A DNA stretch of 64,000 nucleotides from PGZG01 sp046292765 (GTDB lineage: Bacteria; Pseudomonadota; Gammaproteobacteria; Pseudomonadales; Alcanivoracaceae), in assembly GCA_046292765.1 (NCBI GenBank), contig JBKBQA010000002.1, positions 372,001 to 436,000 on the forward strand, written 5' to 3'. The translations under genes were made by a program, and so were the position numbers. The stretch's first letter is position 1; each line of letters starts with the position of its first letter. Below the pieces are notes generated by a model. It saw nothing but the letters and a program-made list of their open reading frames with translations. It was not told where the DNA came from and did not search any database. Below are positions 15,606 to 24,612 of this stretch, piece after piece.

Positions 15606-18094
15606 TCCGGATCTGGGCGTTGGCGCTGTGTCTGTTTTGTGTTGTTGGCTGCGGCGGATCCGCCGCTCCGCCACCAGCGCAATCGTCGCCGCCGCCGGTT
15701 GACGATGCCGGTGGCAACAGTGGTTCGCCGCCGCCGTCGGATGATCCGCTGCCAGCGCCACCTGGCGACGGTGACGATGGTGACGATCCGGATGCGCCGG
15801 TGGACGAAGAAGGCGAGGACATGCCACTGCCCACCGAGCCGCTGTTCAGCGGCTTTCTGCCGGTGGCGCCCTACACCCACTTTGAAAGCCCGCAAACTTC
15901 GCCACTGCGCCTGTCACCGGAGGGTGACAGGCTGTTTGCCGTCGACACGGCCGCCAACAGGCTGGTGGTATTCTCGTTGCAAAACCCGGCCAATCCGCTG
16001 CGCATGGCCGACATTCCGGTAGCACTCGAACCTGTGTCAGTGTTGCCCCTGGCGGCGGATGAAGCCTGGGTGGTTAACCATGTGTCGAGAAATATCCAGA
16101 TTGTGTCGGTTGCCGCCGGGCGGGTGATCGCTACCTTGCCGGCCGGCAACGAACCGGCGGATATCGTTCTTGCCGGTAATCCGGCGCGGGTGTTTGTCAG
16201 TGCCGCCCGGGATAACCAGCTGCGTGCCTATGATCCAGTCAGTCGCGAGACGCTCGCGGTCATATCACTGCAGGGGGAACAGCCGCGAGCCATGGCAGCC
16301 AGTGCCGACCGCCGCTATCTGTATGTTGTCTTTGCGCTGGGCGGCAATGGCACCACTTTTCTGCCGGCCTGGGAAAATCCCTACGCGGAGCCCGCAGTCG
16401 AGGGTTTGCCAGCAGCGCCTCCGGTGGGCCGTATCATTCGCGCGGATGATCCCGAGTTTGCCGACGTTATCCGGTTTACCCTGCTCGACCATGATCTGGC
16501 CCGCATCGACACCGAGACCGGTGAAGTGCATTACCGCGAAGGCCTCGGCACCGTCAACTTTGCTCTGGCCCTGCATCCCGGCAACGGTGACCTGTATGTC
16601 GCTGGTACCGAAGCCCTGAATGAACGATTTTTTCTGCCCGCCTTGCGCGATGACTTTGTCCGTCATCGGCTGGTTCAGATTGGTAGCGAAGGCGTTGCCT
16701 TCCATGATCTGAATCCCTTCCATCAGGCGCCGGAATTGTCGGCGGACGCGCGTCGGGCGCTGGCGCTGGCGCAACCGGTGGCGTTGCAGTTCGAAGCCGA
16801 TGGCGATCATCTCTGGGTGGCCGCCATGGGCTCGGATAAGGTCGCGCGGGTAACGGCCAGCGGTGATGTCGTGGCGCGGATTGATCTTGCTGCCGGTGAT
16901 CTGTCGTCGCGGCATTTTCGCGGTCCCCGTGGCCTTGCCATGAGTGCGGGGGGGCAATACCTCTATGTGCTAAATCGGGTATCGTCCACCCTGCAGGTCA
17001 TTCGCCTCGCCGACAGGCTGATTGTGGCCGAGCAGCCGCTCAGTGAGCGCAGACCGGTGCCCCAGAGCATCGCAGAGGGACGTGGCTATCTCTACGACGC
17101 AAGGCTGTCGATGAGTGGCACCTCGTCCTGCGCGGTGTGCCATGTGGATGGTGGCACCGATCATCTGGCCTGGAACCTTGGCGATCCGGACGGCCGCATG
17201 ATCTACATTCGTGACCCGCAGAGCGGCGAGCGCTTTGCCATGCACCCGATGAAGGGGCCCATGGTGACGCAGCATCTGTCAGGCCTGAAAGGCACAGGGC
17301 CGTTTCACTGGCGCGGTGACATGCCGGATCTGTTTGCTTTCAATGTGCTGTTCGAAAAACTCTTTGCCTCTTCCCGGCTTGGCGACGATGACATGGCACT
17401 GTTTGTCAGTTATCTCGAAAGCATTGCCCTGCATGCAAACCCTTACCGGCGACTGGACGGTTCCTTGCCGGCCATGCTGAAAGGCTTTGATCCGGTGGCG
17501 GGAGCGCATGAGTTCGACAATGCCGGTCGCTGCGGCCAGTGTCACGGCATGCCCAATACGGAGTTTGTTTTCCGCATGGCCATCAACGGGCGTCAGAACC
17601 CGGCCAAGGTGGCCTTGCCGCGTCATGCCTACAAGAAAGACGGCTATCGAAACATGCCCGGTGCAATCAGCACCATCGGATTCGGTACCGCACAGGACGG
17701 TCGCATATCCGGGTTTGTTGGCGAGGACGCGCGTGCCTTTGCCTACGCATGGGATACAGGCACGGCACCCACCGTCGGCCACGCCATTAGCGTGGCTGCC
17801 GAAAACCTGAGTGAAGCCGAGCTGGACTGGCAGATCCTTGAGATGCGTGCCGATGTGCTGGCCAACGACATTGTGGTGCACGGTCTGGCAGATGGGCAGA
17901 GCGGTGGCTGGCTGTATCGTCGTGCCAGCTCGGACTATCTCGACTGCCTTGATGAGTCATCAGCGCCGCGGGTGCACACACGGCAACAGCTGGTCGCGGC
18001 AGCAGCAGAGGGCATCACCTCGCTGATGGTGCTGGGGTTGCCGCCTGGCAATGGCAGTTGCGCCTATTTTGATGGCGCCTTGTCTGGCCATTGA
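15602..18094 (+). CDS. Paralogous propeller / dihaem cytochrome lipoprotein
   Basis: 830 residues starting at GTG 15602 within a GTGA overlap with the previous stop, which indicates translational coupling. Same plan as its neighbour: lipobox (FCVVGC), low-complexity Pro/Asp/Gly linker, propeller (SPEGDRLFAVDTAANRLVVFSL; GGNGTT), and two haem motifs, CAVCH at 510-514 and CGQCH at 644-648. Shared stretches such as YLYDARLS, VDGGTD-LAWNLGDP, MHP-KGP-VTQ-LSGL and YKKDGYRN-PGA-STIGFG show a tandem duplication that has since diverged. Probably a heterodimer or two sequential enzymes with the first copy; this is inference. The following gene is convergent. Confidence 0.8.
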   Translation: MIRIWALALCLFCVVGCGGSAAPPPAQSSPPPVDDAGGNSGSPPPSDDPLPAPPGDGDDGDDPDAPVDEEGEDMPLPTEPLFSGFLPVAPYTHFESPQTSPLRLSPEGDRLFAVDTAANRLVVFSLQNPANPLRMADIPVALEPVSVLPLAADEAWVVNHVSRNIQIVSVAAGRVIATLPAGNEPADIVLAGNPARVFVSAARDNQLRAYDPVSRETLAVISLQGEQPRAMAASADRRYLYVVFALGGNGTTFLPAWENPYAEPAVEGLPAAPPVGRIIRADDPEFADVIRFTLLDHDLARIDTETGEVHYREGLGTVNFALALHPGNGDLYVAGTEALNERFFLPALRDDFVRHRLVQIGSEGVAFHDLNPFHQAPELSADARRALALAQPVALQFEADGDHLWVAAMGSDKVARVTASGDVVARIDLAAGDLSSRHFRGPRGLAMSAGGQYLYVLNRVSSTLQVIRLADRLIVAEQPLSERRPVPQSIAEGRGYLYDARLSMSGTSSCAVCHVDGGTDHLAWNLGDPDGRMIYIRDPQSGERFAMHPMKGPMVTQHLSGLKGTGPFHWRGDMPDLFAFNVLFEKLFASSRLGDDDMALFVSYLESIALHANPYRRLDGSLPAMLKGFDPVAGAHEFDNAGRCGQCHGMPNTEFVFRMAINGRQNPAKVALPRHAYKKDGYRNMPGAISTIGFGTAQDGRISGFVGEDARAFAYAWDTGTAPTVGHAISVAAENLSEAELDWQILEMRADVLANDIVVHGLADGQSGGWLYRRASSDYLDCLDESSAPRVHTRQQLVAAAAEGITSLMVLGLPPGNGSCAYFDGALSGH

Positions 18095-18129
18095 AGGCGT
18101 AACAGGGCGTCATCGGCGATTCTGTCGGG

Positions 18130-18948
18130 TTACTGCAGGCGACGCTTTAGGCCCTTGGCGGCGAGGATGCGGGTGGAGATTTCCTCGATCGACATATCCG
18201 TGGCATCCATAAACGGGATGTTGTGTTTGTTGTAGATGGCTTCTAACGCGCGGATTTCCATTTCACACTGGCGTGGTGACGCATAGCGGCTGCCGGCTTT
18301 GCGTTCGTTGCGGATCGCCATCAGGCGATCAGGGTTGATGGTCAGGCCGAACAGCTTGTCCTTGTGTGGTACCAGGCAGTCGGGCAGACGCAGATCGTCG
18401 AAGTCGTCTTCGGTGAGCGGGTAGTTGGCGGTGTACAAACCGAACTGAAGTGCGAGGTAGAGGCTGGTGGGTGTTTTGCCGCTGCGCGATACGCCCACCA
18501 GAATGACATCGGCTTTGTCGTAGTGGCGGGTGCGGGCGCCGTCGTCGTTATCCAGCGCGAAATGTACCGCATCAATACGGATGCGATAGGCCTCGTGGTC
18601 CTTGATGGCGTGGCTCTGTCCAACCTTGTGGCTGGAGCGTACCCCGAGCTCCTGTTCCAGCGGTCCGAGAAATACGGCAAACATGTCCAGCACCAGACCC
18701 TTGCAGCGGGCCAGAATCTCGCGGTGCTCATCATTGACCAGCGTCGAAAACACAATCGGCGGCAGACCATCGTGTTCGGCTGCGCGATTGATTTTCTCCA
18801 CCACGCTGTGGGTGGTTTCGTTGCTGACCACATAGGGCAGGGTGACGTGCTCGAACTCGATGCCGGCGAACTGGCTGAGCATGGAGTGGCCGAGGGTTTC
18901 GGCGGTGATGCCAGTGCCGTCAGAAAGAAAGAAAGCAGTGCGTTTCAT
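18130..18948 (-). CDS. ppsR: Phosphoenolpyruvate synthase regulatory protein (kinase/pyrophosphorylase)
   Basis: 272 residues, full length for the family. It starts with MKRTAFFLSDGTGITAETLG and has the P-loop-like GVSRSGKTPTSLYLA near residue 152, both hallmarks of the PpsR/DUF299 family. In the family this cytoplasmic bifunctional enzyme inactivates PEP synthase by ADP-dependent phosphorylation and reactivates it by Pi-dependent dephosphorylation, controlling entry into gluconeogenesis. ppsA, often divergent from ppsR, is not next to it here; a lytic transglycosylase lies 15 nt upstream on the same strand. Confidence 0.95.
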   Translation of the reverse strand: MKRTAFFLSDGTGITAETLGHSMLSQFAGIEFEHVTLPYVVSNETTHSVVEKINRAAEHDGLPPIVFSTLVNDEHREILARCKGLVLDMFAVFLGPLEQELGVRSSHKVGQSHAIKDHEAYRIRIDAVHFALDNDDGARTRHYDKADVILVGVSRSGKTPTSLYLALQFGLYTANYPLTEDDFDDLRLPDCLVPHKDKLFGLTINPDRLMAIRNERKAGSRYASPRQCEMEIRALEAIYNKHNIPFMDATDMSIEEISTRILAAKGLKRRLQ

Positions 18949-18963
18949 TAAAGCAGAGTCCTG

Positions 18964-19587
18964 TCAGCGGGCGGCAACAGCGTCGTTGTCGGCGTAGCGC
19001 ATGGCAAACTGGCGACGATAGAAGGGCAGCAGTTCGTTTACTTTCTTGACATAGCCCTGCGTTTCCTTGAACGGCGGAATGCCGCCATGGCGCCGGACAT
19101 TGCCTTCGCCGGCGTTGTAGGCGGCGAGGATCAGATCGGTGCTGTCGAACTTGCCACTGAGGTATTGCAGAAACTGACTGCCGCCAACGATGTTGTCGCG
19201 AGCATTGAAAGGATCGTCGACGCGCAGGAAGGCGGCGGTTTGCGGCATCAGTTGCATCAGGCCCTGAGCACCAACGCGGGAGACAGCGCGCGGATTGAAA
19301 TGGGATTCAGCATGAATCACTGCCTTGATCAGCGCCGGCTCGATGCCGAAGCGGTCCGCAGCATACTCGATATGGTTGTCGTAACGATCACGCCGCTCCG
19401 GCGTCAGCGGGCCAAGTTTTTCTTCCCAGCCCTTGCGGATGCTGAGCAGCACATAGCCATTTTCCATGCGGTCGGTGGCGCGATCGGTGAAAAGCACGCC
19501 GCCGCCGGGCTGGCGGTACTGGTAGATGGTGTCGGCGGCGGCCAGTCCGGGGACGAGGGCGGCGACCAGCAGGGTCAGCAGTTTCAT
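18964..19587 (-). CDS. Secreted lytic transglycosylase (SLT family)
   Basis: About 207 residues from ATG 19587, which opens straight into a signal peptide (LLVAALVPGLAAA) and is preceded by an AGG. A start 27 nt further upstream would put nine charged residues before the signal. After the signal comes a short DUF4124-like stretch (TIYQYRQPGGGVLFTDR), then the transglycosylase domain with catalytic Glu in AVIHAESHFNPRAVS, the GAQGLMQLMPQTA motif and AYNAGEGNVRRHGGIPPFKETQGYV. It should cleave peptidoglycan glycan strands in the periplasm. It probably shares a transcript with ppsR downstream. Confidence 0.9.
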   Translation of the reverse strand: MKLLTLLVAALVPGLAAADTIYQYRQPGGGVLFTDRATDRMENGYVLLSIRKGWEEKLGPLTPERRDRYDNHIEYAADRFGIEPALIKAVIHAESHFNPRAVSRVGAQGLMQLMPQTAAFLRVDDPFNARDNIVGGSQFLQYLSGKFDSTDLILAAYNAGEGNVRRHGGIPPFKETQGYVKKVNELLPFYRRQFAMRYADNDAVAAR

Positions 19588-19660
19588 CGACCTGTTCTCA
19601 TGGCAACGGGCCACGCCTGTTTTCTTGTTATCGGCCTACCATCATAGCTGGCCATTTGCA

Positions 19661-19813
19661 GCAGCGGCAATCCTGCCGGATGGGGTGTGGCAGGATTGCG
19701 TTCCGTCCGGCCCCTGATGGAGTCGCTTCCCGATACACGCTTTGTCCATCAGGGGCCGGACGGAACGCAATCTCGGGCATTGTGGCCTCGCGGCAGGATT
19801 ACCGCTCCCGTAG
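19661..19813 (+). repeat. Composite extragenic palindrome, copy A (28-23-28 stem-loop in REP-like flanks)
   Basis: The core is a perfect inverted repeat: left arm 19694-19721, loop 19722-19744, right arm 19745-19772, i.e. 28 + 23 + 28 nt. The arms run GATTGCGTTCCG...CTGATGGA and its exact complement. The loop begins GTCGCTTCCCGATACACG. Outside it are REP-like half-sites, AGCGGCAATCCTGCCG on the left and CGCGGCAGGATTACCGCTCC on the right. It fills most of the 347-nt gap between the transglycosylase and GMC genes. Copies B (55107-55250) and C (56645-56789) share the loop but have different arms. Confidence 0.9.
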
Positions 19814-19934
19814 AGGGTGACAGCTGTGCTTTGCTGTCAACTTCACCTGTCCGGTAAACAGGTTGTCTCAGGGTGGGGGCTCGGGTAGCGTGAGACGGTC
19901 TGAATATGCTCGCCCCCCCCCGGCCGGAGACCCG

Positions 19935-20561
19935 ATGACAACAAAACAGCAGGCGGATGCGGCGGTAGCGCCGCTCGCCAGTCTTTCCCGTCGCAGATTG
20001 CTCAAGGCCGTGCTTTGGGGTAGTGCCGGTGCCGCCCTGATCGCCGGTGGTGGCTTTGCCCTGTTAAGACGCTCGCCGGTAGACCGCCTGCCAGCGCCTG
20101 ACCATCTCAAGCACCTGTCGGCATCGGAGTATCACCTGTTCGAGCGCGCCATTGAGGTGCTGCTGCCCACCGACGGCAGCTCGCTGACCCCGGTTGAACA
20201 GGTGCCGATCATCGACAATATCGATCACCTGATGGGACTGGTGGAGCCGACCATCCGCGAGGAGCTGGGTGTCGGCCTGGCCCTGTTCGATAACGCCGCC
20301 GTGATTGTCGGCCTGCATGGCCGTCGCTTCGTCGACCTCGATGAGGCGGCAGCGATCCGCTACTTCGACAACTGGTCCGAGGGCAACACCCTCCAGCGCA
20401 CCCTGTCGTCGGTGGTGAAGAAGTTTGTCTACGTTTCCTACTGGCGCGACCCCGCCACCTGGCCACCGATCCGTTTTGATGGCGCGGTGTCGGATCGCTG
20501 GGGCATTCCGTCGCTTGGCAATACCCCGCTGCCGGTGGAGTCTGAGGAGAACGTGGCATGA
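19935..20561 (+). CDS. Tat-signal small subunit for GMC oxidoreductase (gluconate 2-dehydrogenase subunit 3-like)
   Basis: 208 residues from ATG 19935, with GGAG 7 nt upstream; a TTG at 19863 is ignored. The N-terminus has a twin-arginine-like signal (SRRRLLKAVLWGSAG plus a hydrophobic run). The rest resembles the gluconate 2-dehydrogenase subunit 3 family: SEYHLFERAIEVLLPTDG, and a C-terminal YVSYWRDPATWPPI stretch. These small subunits carry or escort a flavin dehydrogenase through the Tat pathway. It overlaps the GMC gene by ATGA, so the two are made together. Confidence 0.8.
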   Translation: MTTKQQADAAVAPLASLSRRRLLKAVLWGSAGAALIAGGGFALLRRSPVDRLPAPDHLKHLSASEYHLFERAIEVLLPTDGSSLTPVEQVPIIDNIDHLMGLVEPTIREELGVGLALFDNAAVIVGLHGRRFVDLDEAAAIRYFDNWSEGNTLQRTLSSVVKKFVYVSYWRDPATWPPIRFDGAVSDRWGIPSLGNTPLPVESEENVA

Positions 20562-22117
20562 GTCGTATTGAAACTGTTAGCGCTGTGCCCAGCCATGGCC
20601 TTAATGTTGTGCAGGCGGCTGATGTGGCTGCCGGCAAGCATCATCTGCGCGCCGATGTGGTGGTGATTGGCTCCGGTGCCGGTGGCGCGGTGGCGGCCTA
20701 CGAGCTGGCGCGCAAGGGGCTTGATGTACTGATTCTGGAAGCCGGCCCCTATGTGCCGTCGAGTGAGTTCTCGGAAGACTTCAACGACAGTCTTGAGCGT
20801 CTGTACGAGGATTTTGGCGGCCAGACCAACAAGGAAGGCGACCTGCTGTTGCTGCAGGGTCGTTGCGTCGGTGGCTCCACCGTGGTCAATGGATGCGTAT
20901 CGTTTCGCACGCCGGATTTCATTCTCGAAGAGTGGGGTCGTGATTTTGGTTTGACCAACCTGAGCCCGGCAGCCATGGCGCCGTGGTTTGATCGGGTCGA
21001 GGAAAAGCTGCACATCAAGGACAACGGCGAGCACGAGATTGCCAATCACAGCCGGCTGGTGCGCGATGGCGCCCGCAAGCTTGGCTGGTCGGTAAAGCCG
21101 TTCAAACGCAATATCCGTGACTGCGCGCTCACCGGCCATTGTCTGTCCGGCTGCAAGACCGATCGTAAACAGTCGATGCTGGTGACCTATCTGCCGTGGG
21201 CGATGGCCCATGGCGCACGCCTGCATGCCGATACCCGAGTGACCCGCATTCTCGAGAACGGCGGTCGTGCGGTGGGCGTCGAGGCCGAAGTGGTGGGGCA
21301 GGACGGCGTCAAGGTGGCGGATATCCATGTTGATGCCAACACCGTTGTGCTGGCTGCCGGTGCGGTGCAGTCACCGCTGCTGCTGCTGAAAAGCGGGCTG
21401 GCCAATCGCTCCGGTCAGGTTGGCAAGAACTTTGCCTGCCATCCATCCATGTTTGTGGCGGCGAAGTATTCCCACGAGGTATTTCCCTGGCGCGGTGCGC
21501 TGCTTGGCGTCTATGTCGATGAGTTCTTACACCCGGACAAGGGCGGTTTTGTGTTGGAAGCTGGCGGCCTGGGTGCTCTCGAGATGACCATGCTGAACGA
21601 GCCGGGCACTGGCAAACCGTTCATGCAGTTTATGGAAGAGGCGCGTTACAAGAGCGGCATCGTCACCCTGATCCACGATCACAATGTTGGCGAAATCCGC
21701 TGGGAGAAAGGCCGCAAGGTGGTGGATTATCAGGTCTCCGACAAGGATTTCCCCGCCATGCTGGCGTCACTCAAGGCCAGCGCGCAGATCCACTTCGCTG
21801 CCGGTGCCACTGAGGTGTATGTGCCCAGCGTCGAGAAGCTGGTGATCCGCAACGAGGGCGAGATCGATGCGGTGCTGGCGCGGCTGGAGAACAAGCCACA
21901 GCGGCTGCGACTGGTGTCCTACCACCCTCAGGGCACGTTGCGGATGGGCGCCGACCCGGCAAAGAGTGTGGTGGCGCCCCACGGCGAGAGCCACGATGTG
22001 AAAGGGCTCTATGTGACCGACGCCAGCCTGTTGCCGACCTCGATTATCGTCAATCCGCAGGTGACGGTGTACGCGCTGGCAAGCTACATCAGCAGCGAAA
22101 TCCTGGCCCGAGGCTAG
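20558..22117 (+). CDS. GMC-family FAD oxidoreductase
   Basis: 519 residues. FAD-binding Rossmann motif VVVIGSGAGGAVAAYELARKG at about 34-54, the GMC signature region (GRCVGGSTVVNGCVSFRTP), and the C-terminal FAD/active-site part with SYHPQGTLRMG and DASLLPTSIIVNPQVT, keeping the catalytic His and Asn-Pro. It has no signal peptide of its own, so it probably crosses the membrane with the Tat-signal subunit encoded just before it. Relatives oxidise alcohols, sugars or sterols in the periplasm and pass electrons to quinone or cytochrome. The substrate cannot be read from sequence; an alcohol from alkane or lipid breakdown would fit the organism type. Confidence 0.9.
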   Translation: MSRIETVSAVPSHGLNVVQAADVAAGKHHLRADVVVIGSGAGGAVAAYELARKGLDVLILEAGPYVPSSEFSEDFNDSLERLYEDFGGQTNKEGDLLLLQGRCVGGSTVVNGCVSFRTPDFILEEWGRDFGLTNLSPAAMAPWFDRVEEKLHIKDNGEHEIANHSRLVRDGARKLGWSVKPFKRNIRDCALTGHCLSGCKTDRKQSMLVTYLPWAMAHGARLHADTRVTRILENGGRAVGVEAEVVGQDGVKVADIHVDANTVVLAAGAVQSPLLLLKSGLANRSGQVGKNFACHPSMFVAAKYSHEVFPWRGALLGVYVDEFLHPDKGGFVLEAGGLGALEMTMLNEPGTGKPFMQFMEEARYKSGIVTLIHDHNVGEIRWEKGRKVVDYQVSDKDFPAMLASLKASAQIHFAAGATEVYVPSVEKLVIRNEGEIDAVLARLENKPQRLRLVSYHPQGTLRMGADPAKSVVAPHGESHDVKGLYVTDASLLPTSIIVNPQVTVYALASYISSEILARG

Positions 22118-22125
22118 CCACCGGT

Positions 22126-22157
22126 CTTGTGGAGCGCCAACCCTGGCGCCCCACAAG
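22126..22157 (+). other. Hairpin after the first GMC gene
   Basis: CTTGTGG-A-GCGCC pairs with GGCGC-C-CCACAAG, a 12-bp stem with one mismatch and a 6-nt loop, starting 9 nt after the stop codon. It lacks a T-run, so an intrinsic terminator is unlikely; it may protect the upstream mRNA or tune expression between the two GMC pairs. Confidence 0.45.
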
Positions 22158-22250
22158 ACGGCTGGGGGTTTGCCGGAACAAGTGTTTCCGCTATTCTTCC
22201 GCCTGTGCATAACAATAACGAGGAGCCAGCAGGCTCCCGGAGCAGGGTAG

Positions 22251-22844
22251 ATGACCCAGAATCGCGATATTCCACCGGCATTGCTCGGCGGCCTTGAACC
22301 GCTCTCCCGCCGAAGTCTGCTTCGCCTCACTGCCGTGTCCGGCTTGGCTTTGACCACTGGCTGTGCCCGTATGTTTGGCCGTCGTGACGCCCCCGAAGCA
22401 CTGGAATACGTCAACCTGACCCGCGAAGAGCTGCGGGTGCTCACCAAGTTCACCCGAGCGGTGCTGCCGACCCAGCGTCATGGCCTGCCGGACTGCATTA
22501 CCGAAATCCCCACCCTGAAAAACATGGACACCATGGTTGGCAACATGGCGCCGACCCAGCGTGAGCTGCTGGCGCTGGGGCTCTGGGTCTATGAATACCG
22601 GCCCATGGCCAGCTTCAAATTCAGCCGTTTCAGCAGCCTCTCCGACGAGCGCGCCCACGCCTATGTGGTGGCATTGCAGGAGGGCAACTTCGTTGAACGC
22701 GGCCTGACCACCACGCTCAAGGCGGTGGTTACCCTCAATTACTGGCGTGATCCGCGTACCTGGGAAGCCCTCGATTACTGGGGTGCCGTGACCGAGCGCT
22801 GGGGCGTGCGTCGCCTTGGCAATGCCCCCCTGCCGATGGCCTGA
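22251..22844 (+). CDS. Second Tat-signal small subunit, lipoprotein form
   Basis: 197 residues. The N-terminus has a twin-arginine motif (LSRRSLLRLTAVSG) followed by a lipobox (LALTTGC), so it looks like a Tat-exported lipoprotein, unlike its upstream paralogue, which has no lipobox. The C-terminal half shares the family pattern (TLNYWRDPRTWEALDYWGAVTERWGVRRLGNAPLP) with the first small subunit. It sits 14 nt before the second GMC gene and would anchor that enzyme to the membrane. The function follows from pairing and is inferred. Confidence 0.78.
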   Translation: MTQNRDIPPALLGGLEPLSRRSLLRLTAVSGLALTTGCARMFGRRDAPEALEYVNLTREELRVLTKFTRAVLPTQRHGLPDCITEIPTLKNMDTMVGNMAPTQRELLALGLWVYEYRPMASFKFSRFSSLSDERAHAYVVALQEGNFVERGLTTTLKAVVTLNYWRDPRTWEALDYWGAVTERWGVRRLGNAPLPMA

Positions 22845-22858
22845 GAGCGGAGAACAGC

Positions 22859-24454
22859 ATGCGTTTGATCAATATGCAGCGAGAAGGCGTGCCGGTGACT
22901 CAGGCTCGCGATGTCGCCCGCGATCCGGCACTGGGTCGTCAGTTTAGTATCCAGACGGAAGTGGTGGTGGTCGGCTCCGGGGCCGGTGGCTCGGTGGTGG
23001 CCTACGAGCTGGCCAAGGCTGGCCGAAAGGTGCTGGTGCTGGAATCCGGCCGCTACTGGCCGAGCGCCGAGTTTACCGAAAACCTCGGCGATACCCTCAC
23101 CAAGGTCTATCGCGATCAGGCCGCCCAGGCCAACACCACCGCTGATGTGCTGTTTCTCGAAGGCAACTGCGTCGGCGGTTCCACCGTCATTGGCGCTTGC
23201 GTTATGCAGCGTCCGCCGGATGAGGTGTTCCAACGCTGGTCCGATGAGCTCGGCCTGAAGGCGCTCGGGCCGCGACAACTGGATCCTTATTTCGCCCAGG
23301 TGGAAGGCTGGCTGAACGTCGGCCTGAACGAAGCCCACGAGATCAACAGCACCGCCCACAAGGTGATTCAGGGCTGCGAACGGATGGGTTACAGCTGGCG
23401 TCCGGTGGCACGCAACGTCAAGAACTGTGCGCTCACCGGCCACTGTCTGGCGGGCTGTCCGTCGGACCGGAAGATGTCGGCGCTGGTAACGCACCTGCCG
23501 TGGGCTGCCGCCCATGGCGCCCGTATTTTCTCCGATACAGAAGTATCGCGGGTGCTGACCCGTAACGGTCGCGCCATCGGCGTTGAGGCGGTAATCCGCG
23601 ACCCGGATACCGGCACGGTGGTGTCCAATGTCCGTGTCGATGCTCAAGTGGTGGTACTGGCCGCCGGTGCCATCCATTCACCGCTGATCTTGCAGCGCAG
23701 TCAGGCGCCGGACCGTGGCAGCAACATTGGTCGCAATATGGCGGTGCAGCCGTTTACCCAGGTGCTGGCCACCTTCAAGGAAGATCTGTACGGCTTCCAG
23801 GGCGCGCTGGTGGGCGTCGAGGTGGACGAATTCCTGCGCTCCGACGGATTCACCTTCTACTCGGCGCTGGCCGAACCGGAGCAGCTGATGGCCACCGGCG
23901 AACAGGAGGCCGGTGACGAGCACATCAACTTCATGAAGTCGTTCAAGCGCATGGCTGGTCTGAACGCATTCGCCATCGACGACGGTCGCGGTGTGGTGGA
24001 ATGGCAGGGCGATCACCTGACGGGCCGCAAGGTCATCAAGTGGAGCCCGACGCGTCAGGATTTCGAGCGGATGACCCGTGCCACCGCCATCGCCTCGCGG
24101 ATCTTCTTCTCCGCAGGCGCCGAGCGGGTGTGGCTGCCGAGCTTCCAGAAGCTGCATGCCAACAATGTCTTCGAGCTGGATCAGAAGCTGGCTCAGGTCA
24201 ATTACGGCGTCAACGGCATCTACAGTTACCGGATGAACAGCTTTACTCCGCACGGCACTTGCCGCATGGGGCTTGATCCCTACACCTCGGTGGTCAGTGC
24301 CGATGGCGAGGTGCATGGCACCAGCGGTTTGTATGTTGCCGATGCGTCGATCTTCCCGACCCCGGTGTCCTCGACCCCGCAGTGGACGGTGCAGGTGCTG
24401 GCCCGCTATGTTGCCGACCGCATCAACGCCCGCAGCAGCAGTCACTTCATCTGA
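22859..24454 (+). CDS. Second GMC-family FAD oxidoreductase
   Basis: 531 residues, GGAG before the ATG. FAD motif VVVVGSGAGGSVVAYELAKAG at about 37-57; GNCVGGSTVIGACVMQRPP; C-terminal SFTPHGTCRMG and DASIFPTPVSSTPQWT. Compared with its paralogue (and most GMC enzymes) the usual Asn-Pro near the C-terminus reads Thr-Pro, while the His is kept, so its chemistry or substrate may differ. No signal peptide; likely exported with the Tat lipoprotein encoded upstream. A strong terminator closes the four-gene unit. Confidence 0.9.
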   Translation: MRLINMQREGVPVTQARDVARDPALGRQFSIQTEVVVVGSGAGGSVVAYELAKAGRKVLVLESGRYWPSAEFTENLGDTLTKVYRDQAAQANTTADVLFLEGNCVGGSTVIGACVMQRPPDEVFQRWSDELGLKALGPRQLDPYFAQVEGWLNVGLNEAHEINSTAHKVIQGCERMGYSWRPVARNVKNCALTGHCLAGCPSDRKMSALVTHLPWAAAHGARIFSDTEVSRVLTRNGRAIGVEAVIRDPDTGTVVSNVRVDAQVVVLAAGAIHSPLILQRSQAPDRGSNIGRNMAVQPFTQVLATFKEDLYGFQGALVGVEVDEFLRSDGFTFYSALAEPEQLMATGEQEAGDEHINFMKSFKRMAGLNAFAIDDGRGVVEWQGDHLTGRKVIKWSPTRQDFERMTRATAIASRIFFSAGAERVWLPSFQKLHANNVFELDQKLAQVNYGVNGIYSYRMNSFTPHGTCRMGLDPYTSVVSADGEVHGTSGLYVADASIFPTPVSSTPQWTVQVLARYVADRINARSSSHFI

Positions 24455-24467
24455 GGCAGCGACAAAA

Positions 24468-24500
24468 CAAAAAAGGCCGCTAACAAAGCGGCCTTTTTTG
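24468..24500 (+). terminator. Rho-independent terminator closing the GMC gene cluster
   Basis: AAAAAAGGCCGC, a 7-nt loop, then GCGGCCTTTTTTG. The stem is GC-rich with A and T tracts on both sides, so it can work in both directions and also terminate transcription leaving the tRNA gene on the - strand. Confidence 0.92.
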
Positions 24501-24524
24501 TTGTGCTGTATCACCGGGAAATTC

Positions 24525-24601
24525 TGGTCGGAGTAGCAGGATTTGAACCTGCGACCCCTACGTCCCGAACGTAGTGCTCTACCAGGCTGAGCTATACTCC
24601 G
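24525..24601 (-). tRNA. tRNA-Pro (anticodon CGG)
   Basis: 77 nt including an encoded CCA end. Acceptor stem CGGAGTA pairs with TACTCCG; the D arm contains AGCTCAGCCTGGTAGAGC; the anticodon stem CTACG/CGTAG encloses loop TTCGGGA, anticodon CGG, reading CCG proline codons; T arm GCAGGTTCGAATCCTGC. All arms pair. Confidence 0.97.
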
Positions 24602-24612
24602 ATTCGGCGCGT

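Noticed and set aside
19661..19813. Long palindrome as an insertion sequence or miniature transposon
   Set aside because: No transposase gene and no obvious target-site duplication; the arms differ between copies, which mobile-element ends would not do.
22126..22157. Hairpin after the first GMC gene as an intrinsic terminator
   Set aside because: Good stem but no T-run on either side; listed only as a hairpin.
24525..24601. tRNA-Pro as an integration site of a genomic island
   Set aside because: No integrase gene and no repeat of the tRNA 3' end was noticed nearby.
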